From assembly GCF_003990975.1 (NCBI RefSeq), contig NZ_RZJR01000006.1, positions 310,001 to 374,000 on the forward strand: a stretch of DNA of 64,000 nt, in the 5' to 3' direction. Shown here piece after piece: positions 41,228 to 49,907 of this stretch. The translations under genes and the position numbers were made by a program. The notes under the pieces were generated by a model. It saw nothing but the letters and a program-made list of their open reading frames with translations, was not told the origin of the DNA and made no database searches. The DNA comes from Cohnella sp. AR92 (GTDB lineage Bacteria > Bacillota > Bacilli > Paenibacillales > Paenibacillaceae). How positions within the stretch are numbered: the stretch's first letter is position 1; each line of letters starts with the position of its first letter.

Positions 41228-41914
41228 TCAGCGGTTGAACGACTCGGATGCCGAAGCCTTCCGGCCCCTTCCCGTCGCCAGCAGCATCAGGAACGAGATG
41301 ATGAGAATCGTTCCGGTCCAAGCCCATGCCAGCTTCGTATGCCCCGCGTCGACGGCGACATAGATCGCGGTCGGAAGCGTCTGGGTCCGCCCCGGGATAT
41401 TCCCGGCGATCATCAGCGTGGCGCCGAACTCCCCCAACCCTCTCGCGAAACCGAGAATAAACGCGGTCACCAGCGAACGGTAGCTGAGCGGCAGCGTGAT
41501 ATACCGGAACACCTGCCACTCGTTCGCTCCGATCGATCTGCCGGCTTCCTCCAGGCTGCGGTCGACCGAATCGAAGCCCGCTCTGAGCGACTGGTAGACG
41601 AGCGGGAATGCGACGACGACCGCCGCGATTACCGCCGCCCACCAGGTGAAGATGATCGGAGCGCGGAATGCCCATTCGATCAGCTGTCCCGCCCAGCTTC
41701 GGCGGCCAAGCGCAACCAGCAGGATGAACCCCACGACCGTCGGAGGAAGCACCAGCGGCAGCATGAAGGCCGTCTCGACTAGCACTTTCCCCTTGAACGC
41801 TGCGCGGCTCATCCATCTGGCGGCGATCATTCCCGCAATCATGACTATAACGCCGGCCAGTAGAGACACTTGAAGCGACAGTTTGATCGGCTCCCAGTAA
41901 TTCGCTCCATTCAT
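41228..41914 (-). CDS. modB: Molybdate ABC transporter permease ModB
   Basis: 228 aa. Five to six transmembrane helices, the EAA loop EEAGRSIGANEWQVFRYITLP contacting the ATPase, and FARGLGEFGATLMIAGNIPGRTQTLP, characteristic of ModB. It follows modA with a 2-nt gap. No modC ATPase gene follows: the next element is the cobalamin riboswitch. The ATPase must be encoded elsewhere or be shared. Confidence 0.94.
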   Translation of the reverse strand: MNGANYWEPIKLSLQVSLLAGVIVMIAGMIAARWMSRAAFKGKVLVETAFMLPLVLPPTVVGFILLVALGRRSWAGQLIEWAFRAPIIFTWWAAVIAAVVVAFPLVYQSLRAGFDSVDRSLEEAGRSIGANEWQVFRYITLPLSYRSLVTAFILGFARGLGEFGATLMIAGNIPGRTQTLPTAIYVAVDAGHTKLAWAWTGTILIISFLMLLATGRGRKASASESFNR

Positions 41915-41916
41915 CG

Positions 41917-42726
41917 TTATGCCTTAGGCGCCGAGAAGCCGTATTCGGTAAAAATCTTCATGGCGTCATCGGTCTGCAGATAGTCGTAGAAAGCTTTGGC
42001 GGCATCCGGATGGCTCGTTGCCGCAACGATGCCGATCGGGTATTCGATCTCCTTATACGTTGCCGGGTCGACCGAGAAGGCGATCTTGACCTTGCCAGAG
42101 ACGAGCGCGTCCGTCTTGTAGACGAAGCCGACATCCGCGTTGCCGGTCTCTACGTATTGAAGCACTTGCTTGACGTCCTTCCCTTGCACCATCTTGCTCC
42201 GCAGAGAAGCCCAAAGGCCCGCTTGGGTAAGGGATTCTTGCGCATATTGGCCGGCTGGAACACTGTCCGGGATGCCGATTGCGACGAATTTTACCGCGTC
42301 CGAGGAGAGATCCGTTACGTTTGCAATCCGTGTATCGCTATCCTTCGGAACAACGGCGACCAGTTCGTTGTTCAGGAGCGTCGTCGTTTGATCGGCTTGG
42401 ATAAGCTCCTTATCGACCAAAGCCTTCATGTTCTTCGTTGCGGCAGAGAGGAACAGGTCGGCTGGAGCTCCCTGCTCGATCTGCTGCTGAAGAGCTCCGG
42501 AAGCGCCGAAGTTAAAGCGAAGGGTCACATTTGGCGCCACGGTCGAGTATGCTTTCTGAATGTCGTTTAGAGCGTCGGTCAGGCTGGCCGCGGCGGAGAT
42601 CGTCAACTCTGCTTTCTCTGCCGGAGCCGCTGCATCTTCCTTCGAATGGTCGTTGCCGCATGCCGCCATCGAGATCATCAAGACGGTCAACAGCAGGAAC
42701 AGTCCCATTTTCCAGATCGGTCGCAT
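41917..42726 (-). CDS. modA: Molybdate-binding lipoprotein ModA
   Basis: 269 aa. Lipoprotein signal with SMAACGN (Cys about 22). The periplasmic-binding-protein fold contains LTISAAASLTDALNDIQ, FNFGASGALQQQIEQGAPADLF (oxyanion-binding Ser residues), IGIPDSVPAGQYA and VGFVYKTDAL. Captures molybdate or tungstate at the cell surface for ModB. Start ATG 42726 behind AGAGGTG. Probably controlled by the divergent HTH regulator. Confidence 0.94.
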   Translation of the reverse strand: MRPIWKMGLFLLLTVLMISMAACGNDHSKEDAAAPAEKAELTISAAASLTDALNDIQKAYSTVAPNVTLRFNFGASGALQQQIEQGAPADLFLSAATKNMKALVDKELIQADQTTTLLNNELVAVVPKDSDTRIANVTDLSSDAVKFVAIGIPDSVPAGQYAQESLTQAGLWASLRSKMVQGKDVKQVLQYVETGNADVGFVYKTDALVSGKVKIAFSVDPATYKEIEYPIGIVAATSHPDAAKAFYDYLQTDDAMKIFTEYGFSAPKA

Positions 42727-42746
42727 CTCTACAACACCTCTCCAAA

Positions 42747-42776
42747 TTATATCTAATTATATTTATTTATATCTAA
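42747..42776. promoter_or_regulatory. Three 10-bp tandem iterons between modA and its divergent regulator
   Basis: TTATATCTAA (42747-42756), TTATATTTAT (42757-42766) and TTATATCTAA (42767-42776) follow each other head to tail, one helical turn each. They sit in the 160-nt divergent gap in an otherwise GC-rich region. Candidate cooperative operator for the HTH regulator. Confidence 0.6.
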
Positions 42777-42886
42777 ACATCATCATACTTAGCGTCTACT
42801 GGTTTGACAACCCTGCTTCGCTTCGATTGTGCTACAATACAATCAATCGAACCCTCCATGTGAGAATGTCCAAGGGAGAATGGCGA

Positions 42887-43849
42887 ATGACCGAAGAAAT
42901 GTCCTACACGACCGAGGAGATTGCGAAGCTCCTGAGAATATCCAAGCTGACGGTATACGACTTGATCAAGAAGGGCGAGCTCCCCGCTTACCGGGTCGGC
43001 AAGCAGATGAGGGTGGATTCTACGGATCTGGAAGCTTATAAAAGACGATCCAAGGAGGCCGTCGCCGCCCATGAGGAATCCGGCAAGCCCGTCCATTCCG
43101 TTCCGTCGTTCCCCGCCGCCTCTTCCCCCGCTTCCGGCAGCCGGCGTCCGATCGTCATCACCGGGCAGGACGTCAGCCTCGATATCTTGGCGAAGCACAT
43201 GGAGAAAAACATTCCGGGCGTGCGGCCTCTTCGAGCCTACGTCGGCAGCCTGGACAGCCTGATCGCCATGTACCGCGGAGAATCGGATATCGTCAGCACC
43301 CATCTGCTGGACGGAGATACCGGAGAATACAACCTCCCCTACATCCGCAAGCTGCTGATCGGCTCCTCCTACCTGGTAGTGAACCTGCTCAGCCGACAAG
43401 CGGGCTTCTATGTGCGGAAGGGCAATCCGAAGAAGCTGTACGGCTGGGACGATCTTAAGCAGCCGGGGCTGCGCATCGTGAATCGCGAGCGAGGCTCGGG
43501 GGCGCGAGTTCTGCTGGACGAGCAGCTGCGGCTGAACGGCATTCCGAGCTCCGGACTGGCGGGATATGACCGGGAGGAGAACAATCACCTGGGAGTCGCG
43601 GGCAAAGTGGCATCGGGCGAAGCCGATGCCGGAGTCGGCATCGAGAAGGCGGCGGCGATCGTCGGCGGGGTCGATTTTGTCCCGTTGGCGAAGGAACGCT
43701 ACGATCTTGTTCTGCTCAAGCGTCCGGACAACCTGCCGTGGATCGAGTCCGTCCTGGCGATTCTTCGTTCGGAATCGTTCTTAAGCGAGCTGCGCTCCAT
43801 CGCCGGCTATGATCTGTCGCTTACCGGCCGGATTCTCCTGGAGACATAA
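42887..43849 (+). CDS. HTH regulator with periplasmic-binding-like sensor domain, putative molybdate regulator
   Basis: 320 aa from ATG 42887, 7 nt after AAGGGAGA. The frame extends far upstream but crosses the divergent promoter. Residues about 5-55 are an excisionase/MerR-like HTH (YTTEEIAKLLRISKLTVYDLI, then KGELPAYRVGKQMRVD). Residues about 95-315 are a type 2 substrate-binding domain of the ModA-related group (VSLDILAKHME, VGSLDSLIAMYRGESDIVSTH, NRERGSGARVLLDEQL). Such proteins sense molybdate, tungstate or a related anion and control mod genes. Divergent position supports this. A strong terminator follows. Confidence 0.88.
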   Translation: MTEEMSYTTEEIAKLLRISKLTVYDLIKKGELPAYRVGKQMRVDSTDLEAYKRRSKEAVAAHEESGKPVHSVPSFPAASSPASGSRRPIVITGQDVSLDILAKHMEKNIPGVRPLRAYVGSLDSLIAMYRGESDIVSTHLLDGDTGEYNLPYIRKLLIGSSYLVVNLLSRQAGFYVRKGNPKKLYGWDDLKQPGLRIVNRERGSGARVLLDEQLRLNGIPSSGLAGYDREENNHLGVAGKVASGEADAGVGIEKAAAIVGGVDFVPLAKERYDLVLLKRPDNLPWIESVLAILRSESFLSELRSIAGYDLSLTGRILLET

Positions 43850-43883
43850 GAAAAACAAATGCGGCGTCCTCTGGACGCGAAAT

Positions 43884-43931
43884 AAAAGGATCGTCCCTGC
43901 GCGCCGACGCGCTTGGGAACGATCCTTTTTT
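43884..43931 (+). terminator. Terminator of the HTH regulator gene
   Basis: Outer stem AAAGGATCGT(C)CC/GGGAACGATCCTTT with an inner GCGCG/CGCGC hairpin and six T. Confidence 0.88.
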
Positions 43932-43958
43932 CGATTGAGCGGTTTTGGCATCTCGCGT

Positions 43959-44050
43959 TTACTTCGATTTTCTAAGTAGCGCCGCCCTCGGAGCCCTGTA
44001 TACGCAGCTGTTACTTCGATTTCCTAAGTAACGCCGCCCTCGGAGAGCCT
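43959..44050. repeat. Two tandem 52-bp units with internal palindrome
   Basis: Units start at 43959 and 44011. Each contains TTACTT-N8-AAGTAR (a 6-bp inverted repeat) and continues with CGCCGCCCTCGGAG. They fill the gap between the regulator terminator and the stop of the 44072 gene. Same design as the arrays at 3609 and 50974, but different sequence. Confidence 0.85.
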
Positions 44051-44071
44051 GAAGCGCCGCTTGAAAACAAG

Positions 44072-44602
44072 CTACTCCTTGTCTTCCGCAAGATCCCAAC
44101 GCTCCCTATACTTAAGCAATTGGGGATGAGGCTTCTCCGGCATCTCCGCCAGGATCAGCCTCAGCTTGACGATCCATTCCTCGAACGAGGAGAACGACGC
44201 GATAGCATTCGCCATCTCCGGCGTCAAGTAAAGAAAGTACGGAGCGGGGAGCGTCTCCGTCAGATGGCGAAGGGCATAGTCGATCGGAGTGTACTTCTTT
44301 CTCTTGCCCTCCCACCTGTCGACGTCGATCCGCTCCTCTCCCCGTTCCTCCAGCCATTCGATCAGCTTTTTCTCCCGTTTATGGAACGCCAGGACCGGCT
44401 CCTTGGACATCCTCTTCCAAGTCTCCTCGTGGAGCAAATAAAGAACCAATCGCGAGAAGGAACGGAGCTCCGCCGTATTCGCCGCCCGGTCCAATTGCTC
44501 ATCCGTTATCCGTTCGAACGAATCGTAGAAAATAAGCGTTCCACGCGTCCGTTCCTCAGGAGGTTCGTATCCGAAGGGTACCTTCTGGACGTTCGCCGGC
44601 AT
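44072..44602 (-). CDS. Protein of unknown function coupled to the MidA-like methyltransferase
   Basis: 176 aa, mainly alpha-helical and charged (WKRMSKEPVLAFHKREKKLIEWLEERGEERIDV, split by short loops). No signal peptide, transmembrane helix or known motif. It starts 2 nt after the stop of the upstream methyltransferase/TPR gene, so the two are cotranscribed and may act together. Family not recognised. Confidence 0.75.
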   Translation of the reverse strand: MPANVQKVPFGYEPPEERTRGTLIFYDSFERITDEQLDRAANTAELRSFSRLVLYLLHEETWKRMSKEPVLAFHKREKKLIEWLEERGEERIDVDRWEGKRKKYTPIDYALRHLTETLPAPYFLYLTPEMANAIASFSSFEEWIVKLRLILAEMPEKPHPQLLKYRERWDLAEDKE

Positions 44603-44604
44603 TC

Positions 44605-46167
44605 TCAGTCTCCCTCTCCCGCCAGAGCGTTCAACAGCTCCCGGGCTTCCTCGTGGTCGGGTTCCTGCTCTAAGGCTTGCTTCAAATATTCCGTCGCCCG
44701 GTCGTTATCCTCCTGCTCCAAGCAGCAGATCGCCAGACAGTAATACACCATCGGGTCCGGCAGTTCCGCTGCTGCCGCAACCGAGTCTTCCAGGTATCGC
44801 CGGGATTCCTCGAACTGATCCATCTCGAAGAGCAGCATGCCGATATCCAGCGCCAGGTCGTATTTCTGCTCCAGGACATAATACGACGACCACATGCGGC
44901 GAATGCCGAGCTGCAGATCCAGCTTCTCTTCGTCGGTTGCCTCCGGCATGAGCGTCGAGATTCTTCGTCCGCTCTGGGCGAACCATTCGGCATCGTACCG
45001 GCCGAGCCTCCAGAACGCGAGCAGCTGCTGCAGATGCATGTCTTCGATCTGCTTGTCGGCCCATAGCTTGAGGCTAAAGAAATCGTCCGGACCGAAGTTC
45101 TCGACGGACCTGCGATAGGCGAGCCTCGTATTCGCGAAGCTCGCGGGGTCTTGCACCGCCAGCAAGCAACCCACGTTAAGGTTCTTGTAATGATGCTCCG
45201 TGAAGAGGGCCTGGCCGCCCCTGCTCTCGAACACATGGTTGATCGCATGATAATTGGCCGTCAAGGAGAAGCTGCCGTGCACGACCAGCTTCGGAGGCTC
45301 GAGGAAACGCCAGTTGTCCGCCAGATGGTCCCCTTTGTCCGCCGTGAGAAGGATGAAGCCTTCCTGGGACAGGGCTTGCAGCCGTTCCAAGCAACGAAGG
45401 CTCGCTTCCGGGAACAGGATATGGGAATCCTCCATCTCTTCCCGATAGAAGGTCAGAATGTCCCGATAGCGGTAATCCGGAGACTCATATTCCGGCGCCC
45501 GGCGATGGTTGTAGGACAGCTCCACTGCCGCAATGGCATCCTGGGCTTTCTTCCGGCTGCTTCCCTCTTCAATCTCGATCTCCACGTCGCATTCATAAAT
45601 ATCGCCGTCCCCGACATAGATCAGTTCCTGGGGGAGGCTGTCGAAGAAATAATTGGCGACGACGATCAGCGGCTGCGAGAATTGTCCCTCTCTTATCGAC
45701 TCGCCCGAAACGACCGGCCGCAGCTCTTCGTCGTATACGGCGTCGAAGCGGGCGAAATCCAGCACGCCTTCGCTGACATATTCCTGGAGGGCGGAATGCC
45801 GCCGCCAACCGGCTACGTTATCCGCGACCAAGTCCGTCATGAGGTAACGGTAAGGCGGCAGCGGGATCCCCGCGTATTGGACGAGCTCGTTCAGCGAATG
45901 CAGGATGTGCTTCGCCAGCCGCCCGGCCCCCGCCCCAAGCTCGACGATCTGCACCGGCTCATCTAGCTGCTTCCGTGCCGCCAAATCTTGAAGCACGCCG
46001 AAGATCATCTCCGCGTACGCCGTTCCGATCATCGGATTGCTCGTTATGTATTGAGGGACTTGGTCGTTTCTCCATGCCTGCAGTCCAAGTTCCTCGTAGT
46101 ATTGCCGAAGAAGCTCCCAGATCGGGGCTTCGCTGAAGCGATATCGTTTCGCCTTTACTTTATTCAT
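44605..46167 (-). CDS. MidA-like SAM-dependent methyltransferase with C-terminal TPR repeats
   Basis: 520 aa from ATG 46167 (AAAGGCGG site). SAM motif I is VELGAGAGRLAKHILHSL (about 90-107), and the COG1565/NDUFAF7 group mark is VVANYFFDSLPQELIYV. The C-terminal 150 residues are TPR-like (YDLALDIGMLLFEMDQFEESRRYL, then DNDRATEYLKQALEQEP). The mitochondrial relative methylates an Arg of complex I, but the bacterial target is unknown. The fused TPR suggests a protein substrate or partner. Cotranscribed with the unknown 176-aa protein. Confidence 0.85.
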   Translation of the reverse strand: MNKVKAKRYRFSEAPIWELLRQYYEELGLQAWRNDQVPQYITSNPMIGTAYAEMIFGVLQDLAARKQLDEPVQIVELGAGAGRLAKHILHSLNELVQYAGIPLPPYRYLMTDLVADNVAGWRRHSALQEYVSEGVLDFARFDAVYDEELRPVVSGESIREGQFSQPLIVVANYFFDSLPQELIYVGDGDIYECDVEIEIEEGSSRKKAQDAIAAVELSYNHRRAPEYESPDYRYRDILTFYREEMEDSHILFPEASLRCLERLQALSQEGFILLTADKGDHLADNWRFLEPPKLVVHGSFSLTANYHAINHVFESRGGQALFTEHHYKNLNVGCLLAVQDPASFANTRLAYRRSVENFGPDDFFSLKLWADKQIEDMHLQQLLAFWRLGRYDAEWFAQSGRRISTLMPEATDEEKLDLQLGIRRMWSSYYVLEQKYDLALDIGMLLFEMDQFEESRRYLEDSVAAAAELPDPMVYYCLAICCLEQEDNDRATEYLKQALEQEPDHEEARELLNALAGEGD

Positions 46168-46257
46168 TCGGTCGGGTACCGCCTTTATCTGGATTGAATT
46201 GTTCTGGAACCGTAATCTTATCATATCATTTCAGTTTACCCAATGGACCGCGCGAAT

Positions 46258-46301
46258 AAAAAACCATCCCGTCGTCATGGGGATGACTTAACGGGATGGT
46301 C
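46258..46301 (-). terminator. Terminator of ctaB
   Basis: ACCATCCCGT/ACGGGATGGT outer stem with an inner GTCAT/ATGAC hairpin. A-run on the plus strand gives the U-tract on the minus strand. Confidence 0.85.
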
Positions 46302-46307
46302 CTCGGG

Positions 46308-47228
46308 TTAGAACAAGGGTTTAATCAGCGAATAGCCGATAATGATCAGCATGACGAACGTCATGTGGTACAAGGAGAAGATGAACATCGTCTTCGACCA
46401 CCCGTTCTCGGCCATGCGGCGATAACCGACGATGCTGAGAACGAGCCAGGCGATGCTGAGCACCGCGTTGAGGATGGCGATGGCCGGGCTGAAGCTCCAG
46501 AACAGCGCGCTGGTCGCCAGCAGCAGAACCAGATAGAAGTTCTGCATGTAGTAAGTGCGTCGAATTCCATAGACGACCGGCAGCATCGGAATGTTCGCGG
46601 CTTTGTACTCTTCCATGCGGCGAATGGCGATGGCATAGAAGTGCGGCATCTGCCAGACGAGCATGAGCAAGAAGATCGCGAGCAGCGCCGGATGGCTCAG
46701 ATCGCTCGTAATGGCCGCCCAACCGATAAGCGGCGGCGTTGCCCCCGACAAGCTGCCGACTTCGGTGTTGTAGACGGTCCGACGCTTCGTCCACATGGTG
46801 TAAGGGACAACGTACAGGAACAAGCCGAGGAAACCGAACAGGGCCGCCATCGGGGAAGCCCAATACAGCAGCAGTACGCCCGCCAGCGCCAGCGCGCCGC
46901 CGATGATCAGAGCGTTCCTCGCGCTGACCTGGCCGGTAACCGTCGGTCTTTTTCTCGTTCGTTCCATGATGATGTCGATGTCCCGATCGTAGACGTTGTT
47001 GATCGCTCCCGCCGCGCCGATGACGAAGGTTGTCCCGATCAAAGCCAGGATGATCTCCCCGATCTTATCGAAGAACGAAACGTCCGAGATGTACAGCGCC
47101 ATGCAGAGACCCGCGAACATCGAGATGAGGTTCGACTTGATGATTCCTATTTTAATGGTCTCGAATACGATGTTGGTGAATGACCTTACGGATATGCCGT
47201 ATCCGAGACGATCGGCTTGCGCACGCAT
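46308..47228 (-). CDS. ctaB: Protoheme IX farnesyltransferase (heme O synthase)
   Basis: 306 aa from ATG 47228, 8 nt after AAGGAG. UbiA superfamily with about nine transmembrane helices and the two Asp-rich motifs NNVYDRDIDIIMERTRKRP (N-x3-D-x3-D) and YTMWTKRRTVYN. Converts heme B to heme O for heme A/O-type terminal oxidases. It stands apart from any cta/qox oxidase genes in this window. Confidence 0.95.
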   Translation of the reverse strand: MRAQADRLGYGISVRSFTNIVFETIKIGIIKSNLISMFAGLCMALYISDVSFFDKIGEIILALIGTTFVIGAAGAINNVYDRDIDIIMERTRKRPTVTGQVSARNALIIGGALALAGVLLLYWASPMAALFGFLGLFLYVVPYTMWTKRRTVYNTEVGSLSGATPPLIGWAAITSDLSHPALLAIFLLMLVWQMPHFYAIAIRRMEEYKAANIPMLPVVYGIRRTYYMQNFYLVLLLATSALFWSFSPAIAILNAVLSIAWLVLSIVGYRRMAENGWSKTMFIFSLYHMTFVMLIIIGYSLIKPLF

Positions 47229-47354
47229 GCACGACACTCCTTCCGCTTTCTCTCTCCTCCCATGCTATCACAAAATGAGCTTCGATTCCTCTTCAAATGA
47301 CACCTAACATGATTCTGTCAAAAACTTGTGTCTCTTTCGTTAACTCCTATGGAC

Positions 47355-47402
47355 AAAAAAGCGGCTTAAAAGCACCCTGTTCCGGATGCGCTTAAACCGC
47401 TT
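47355..47402 (-). terminator. Terminator after the DHHW-protein gene
   Basis: Interrupted stem AAGCGG-TTAA-GCA/TGC-TTAA-CCGCTT with a six-A run on the plus strand (U-tract on minus). Between it and the DHHW stop (47403-47486) there is nothing recognisable. Confidence 0.75.
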
Positions 47403-47486
47403 GGCATGGAGATCGGATGCCTTACTAGTCTGCGCTTGCGCAAAACTTCTATCCTTCATTTATCCTTAGTCGGATATTTAATGGCA

Positions 47487-48545
47487 TTAATTAAGCAACC
47501 CATCGATCGCTTGGGCGATCCCGGCGTTGCGAGCGACCGTCGCGTTGTTCAGGAACAGCACTTCGGTTGCCTGACGCTCCTTCACGAAGTCCGTCAGATT
47601 CCCCTTGTAGGTGCGAGGATCGACGAAATAGATCGACTCGTAATGAGGCAGCAGATAAGGAATGAACGGGTTCGCGAAGGAATCCTTCACGACGACCAGC
47701 CTGCGTCCGTTCTTGTTGTCGGTCGAGATCTCTCCCCAAGGATAGTCGCCTCCCAAGAACACGGAATAAAGCCCGATGCTGTCGTTCGCATACTTCGCGT
47801 TCACGACGTCCCGCTTCATCGGTTGGTTTTTCGTCGAGTAGGCGGTGTACGTATAGTTCGTTTGGGGAACGTAATACGCGATCGTATCGGGCTTCGTCCT
47901 CAGCGCCTCGCTCTTGAGCGTTTTGTATTCGGTGCCGAGGAAGCCGTCGATCGTTCCTTCTTTGTATTGGCTGAGGCTCGCCGGTTTCTCCCCGATCGTC
48001 TCCATAAACCGGGAATAGGCGTAGTACGCGCCTAGAGCCGTCCAATGATGATCGGTTCGGAAGAACACGTATTCGTCGAGGTGCGTCGCAATGGCGTTAT
48101 AAGCGTCAACCTGGTTGATCTCCGAATCCAGCTTCTCGTTAATGCGGGCGAACGCTTCCTTCTCCGAATCCGAATTCTGCTTGGCCAACTCGCTCGTCTC
48201 GAATTCCGCAGCCGTCGGAGCCAGAAGCGAATAAACGCGAATGGTCGGATCGATGCTTTTCTTGAACTTGTTCAATGCCTCGGCGTATTGATCGGCCGCG
48301 TTCGGGTCGTAAGCGAACAAGGTGACCGCCGTATTGCCGGACAGGAAGTATTTGACGGCTCCCTGGCTGATGATCTGATCCTCCGCTTCTACCGGGGTCT
48401 CCGCAGACTGCTTGGCCGCGTGGGAAGCCGCGGGCTCGGCATCGTTCTTTTCATTGTCCGCGCGAGTATGAATTATGCCGAAGATCCCCACTGCCGCGAG
48501 GAAAACAATAAAAATAGTAAGCGTGAGTTTAAACGAAGCTTTCAT
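47487..48545 (-). CDS. DHHW-family protein (AlgX/AlgJ-like O-acetylation accessory), orphan
   Basis: 352 aa. N-terminal transmembrane/signal anchor (about 8-25), then a SGNH-like domain with FFRTDHHWTALGAYYAYSRF (the DHHW motif; Asp/His catalytic pair) and LVVVKDSFANPFIPYL (the Ser of the GDS-like site). Relatives transfer acetyl groups to exported polysaccharides together with an MBOAT acyltransferase. No MBOAT gene is nearby, so the partner is elsewhere. GGAGG precedes the ATG. The upstream gap (48546-48669) is AT-rich, with no clear promoter match. Confidence 0.85.
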   Translation of the reverse strand: MKASFKLTLTIFIVFLAAVGIFGIIHTRADNEKNDAEPAASHAAKQSAETPVEAEDQIISQGAVKYFLSGNTAVTLFAYDPNAADQYAEALNKFKKSIDPTIRVYSLLAPTAAEFETSELAKQNSDSEKEAFARINEKLDSEINQVDAYNAIATHLDEYVFFRTDHHWTALGAYYAYSRFMETIGEKPASLSQYKEGTIDGFLGTEYKTLKSEALRTKPDTIAYYVPQTNYTYTAYSTKNQPMKRDVVNAKYANDSIGLYSVFLGGDYPWGEISTDNKNGRRLVVVKDSFANPFIPYLLPHYESIYFVDPRTYKGNLTDFVKERQATEVLFLNNATVARNAGIAQAIDGLLN

Positions 48546-48669
48546 CCTGCATATCCTCCATGAACAATCATTCTAAAATCCTATTTACAATCCATAATGA
48601 TTAGAGTACAAGTCCTAATTTAAATATTCTACGATACAAATCTTAATTTTTCTTAAAAATCGTGATGGA

Positions 48670-48708
48670 AAATAAAAGATCGCCTCCCGGCAGTCGGGAA
48701 GCGATCTT
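48670..48708 (-). terminator. Terminator of rnz
   Basis: AAGATCGC(C)TCCCG/CGGGA(A)GCGATCTT with loop GCAGT. The A-rich plus-strand flank gives a U-rich tail. Confidence 0.88.
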
Positions 48709-48740
48709 GTTAGATGTTGCATAAGGATAGGCGTCGAGCC

Positions 48741-49685
48741 TTATTCCACCTTCGTTGAGGCAGCCGAGATCTCGAATTCTCTCCCGTCGTATGCGGCGTG
48801 CAGATTGGCGAAAATACCGCGGGCATCGTCCACCATCCGCTCGACGTCCTCCTCCCCGAACCGGGCGCTGAAATGTGTGACGACGAGACAACCGGCTCTC
48901 GCGGCATGGGCTGCTTGGGCGGCTTGCGCGATAGTCGAATGCCCGTACGCCTCCGCCTTCTCTTCCATGCCCGCCGCGAAGGTCGATTCATGGACGAGTA
49001 GATCCGCATCCCGCGCCAGCTCGACCGCATTCGCGCACGGCGCCGTATCTCCTAGAATGGCGACCGTCAAGCCCGGCTGAGGCGAGAGCAGCACCTCTTC
49101 GGGCTTGATTGCCGAACCGTCCTCCAGCACGATAGACTCGCCGCGCTTCAGCTTGCCGTATGCGGGACCCGGAGGGATCCCCAGATGAGCCAGCTTCTCC
49201 AGATCAAGCGCGCCGCTCTTCGGCGACTCCAAGATCCGATACCCGAAGCATTGAATCCGATGATCCAGCTCTTCGGCTTCGACGCGGAAGCTCTCGTCCT
49301 CGAACGCGACTTGCCCTCCGTCCAATTCAAGGATCTCCAGTTCATAGTCCAGATGCACCTGGCTGATCTCCATGATCGTCTCCAGATAAGCTCTTAATCC
49401 CTTCGGCCCATGAACCGTCAGCTTCCCGGCCCCTTCGATGAAGGAGCGGCTCGTCAGAATGCCCGGCAATCCGTATAGGTGGTCCCCGTGAAGATGGGTG
49501 ATGAAGATTCGGTCCAGCTTGCTCAGCTTTAGCTGCTTTATGCCAAGCAGCCGATGCTGCGTGCCTTCCCCCGCATCGAACAGCCAGAAACGGTTATGCC
49601 GTTCGGGAAAATGAAGCGCGATGGAAGTGACATTGCGTTCGAGAGTCGGGCGTCCCGCCCCCGTGCCCAGAAAGATAAGCTTCAT
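48741..49685 (-). CDS. rnz: Ribonuclease Z (tRNA 3'-endonuclease)
   Basis: 314 aa, full length. Metallo-beta-lactamase motifs FITHLHGDHLYGLPG (H-x-H-x-D-H), GDTAPC, and VTHFSARF, plus the RNase Z marker GTGAGRPTLERNVTS. Cuts the 3' trailer of pre-tRNAs that lack encoded CCA. Monocistronic. Confidence 0.95.
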   Translation of the reverse strand: MKLIFLGTGAGRPTLERNVTSIALHFPERHNRFWLFDAGEGTQHRLLGIKQLKLSKLDRIFITHLHGDHLYGLPGILTSRSFIEGAGKLTVHGPKGLRAYLETIMEISQVHLDYELEILELDGGQVAFEDESFRVEAEELDHRIQCFGYRILESPKSGALDLEKLAHLGIPPGPAYGKLKRGESIVLEDGSAIKPEEVLLSPQPGLTVAILGDTAPCANAVELARDADLLVHESTFAAGMEEKAEAYGHSTIAQAAQAAHAARAGCLVVTHFSARFGEEDVERMVDDARGIFANLHAAYDGREFEISAASTKVE

Positions 49686-49907
49686 CTTAAGTCATCCCCT
49701 TCCCGCCATGAAGCCATCCGAATAGGTTTAGTATGTCATCGATGAAGTCCTTCGATTAGGATAACACGCCGGAAGGACGAAGAATAGAATGAGCCTGTAC
49801 GCAATTAGCCCTTGATAAACTTCAGCAATTTTCCGATAATAGCCTACATCAGAAGCCGGAGGACGGTGCGTAGCATCCTCTTCGCGGCAAAAAGGGGAAG
49901 TGTCATC

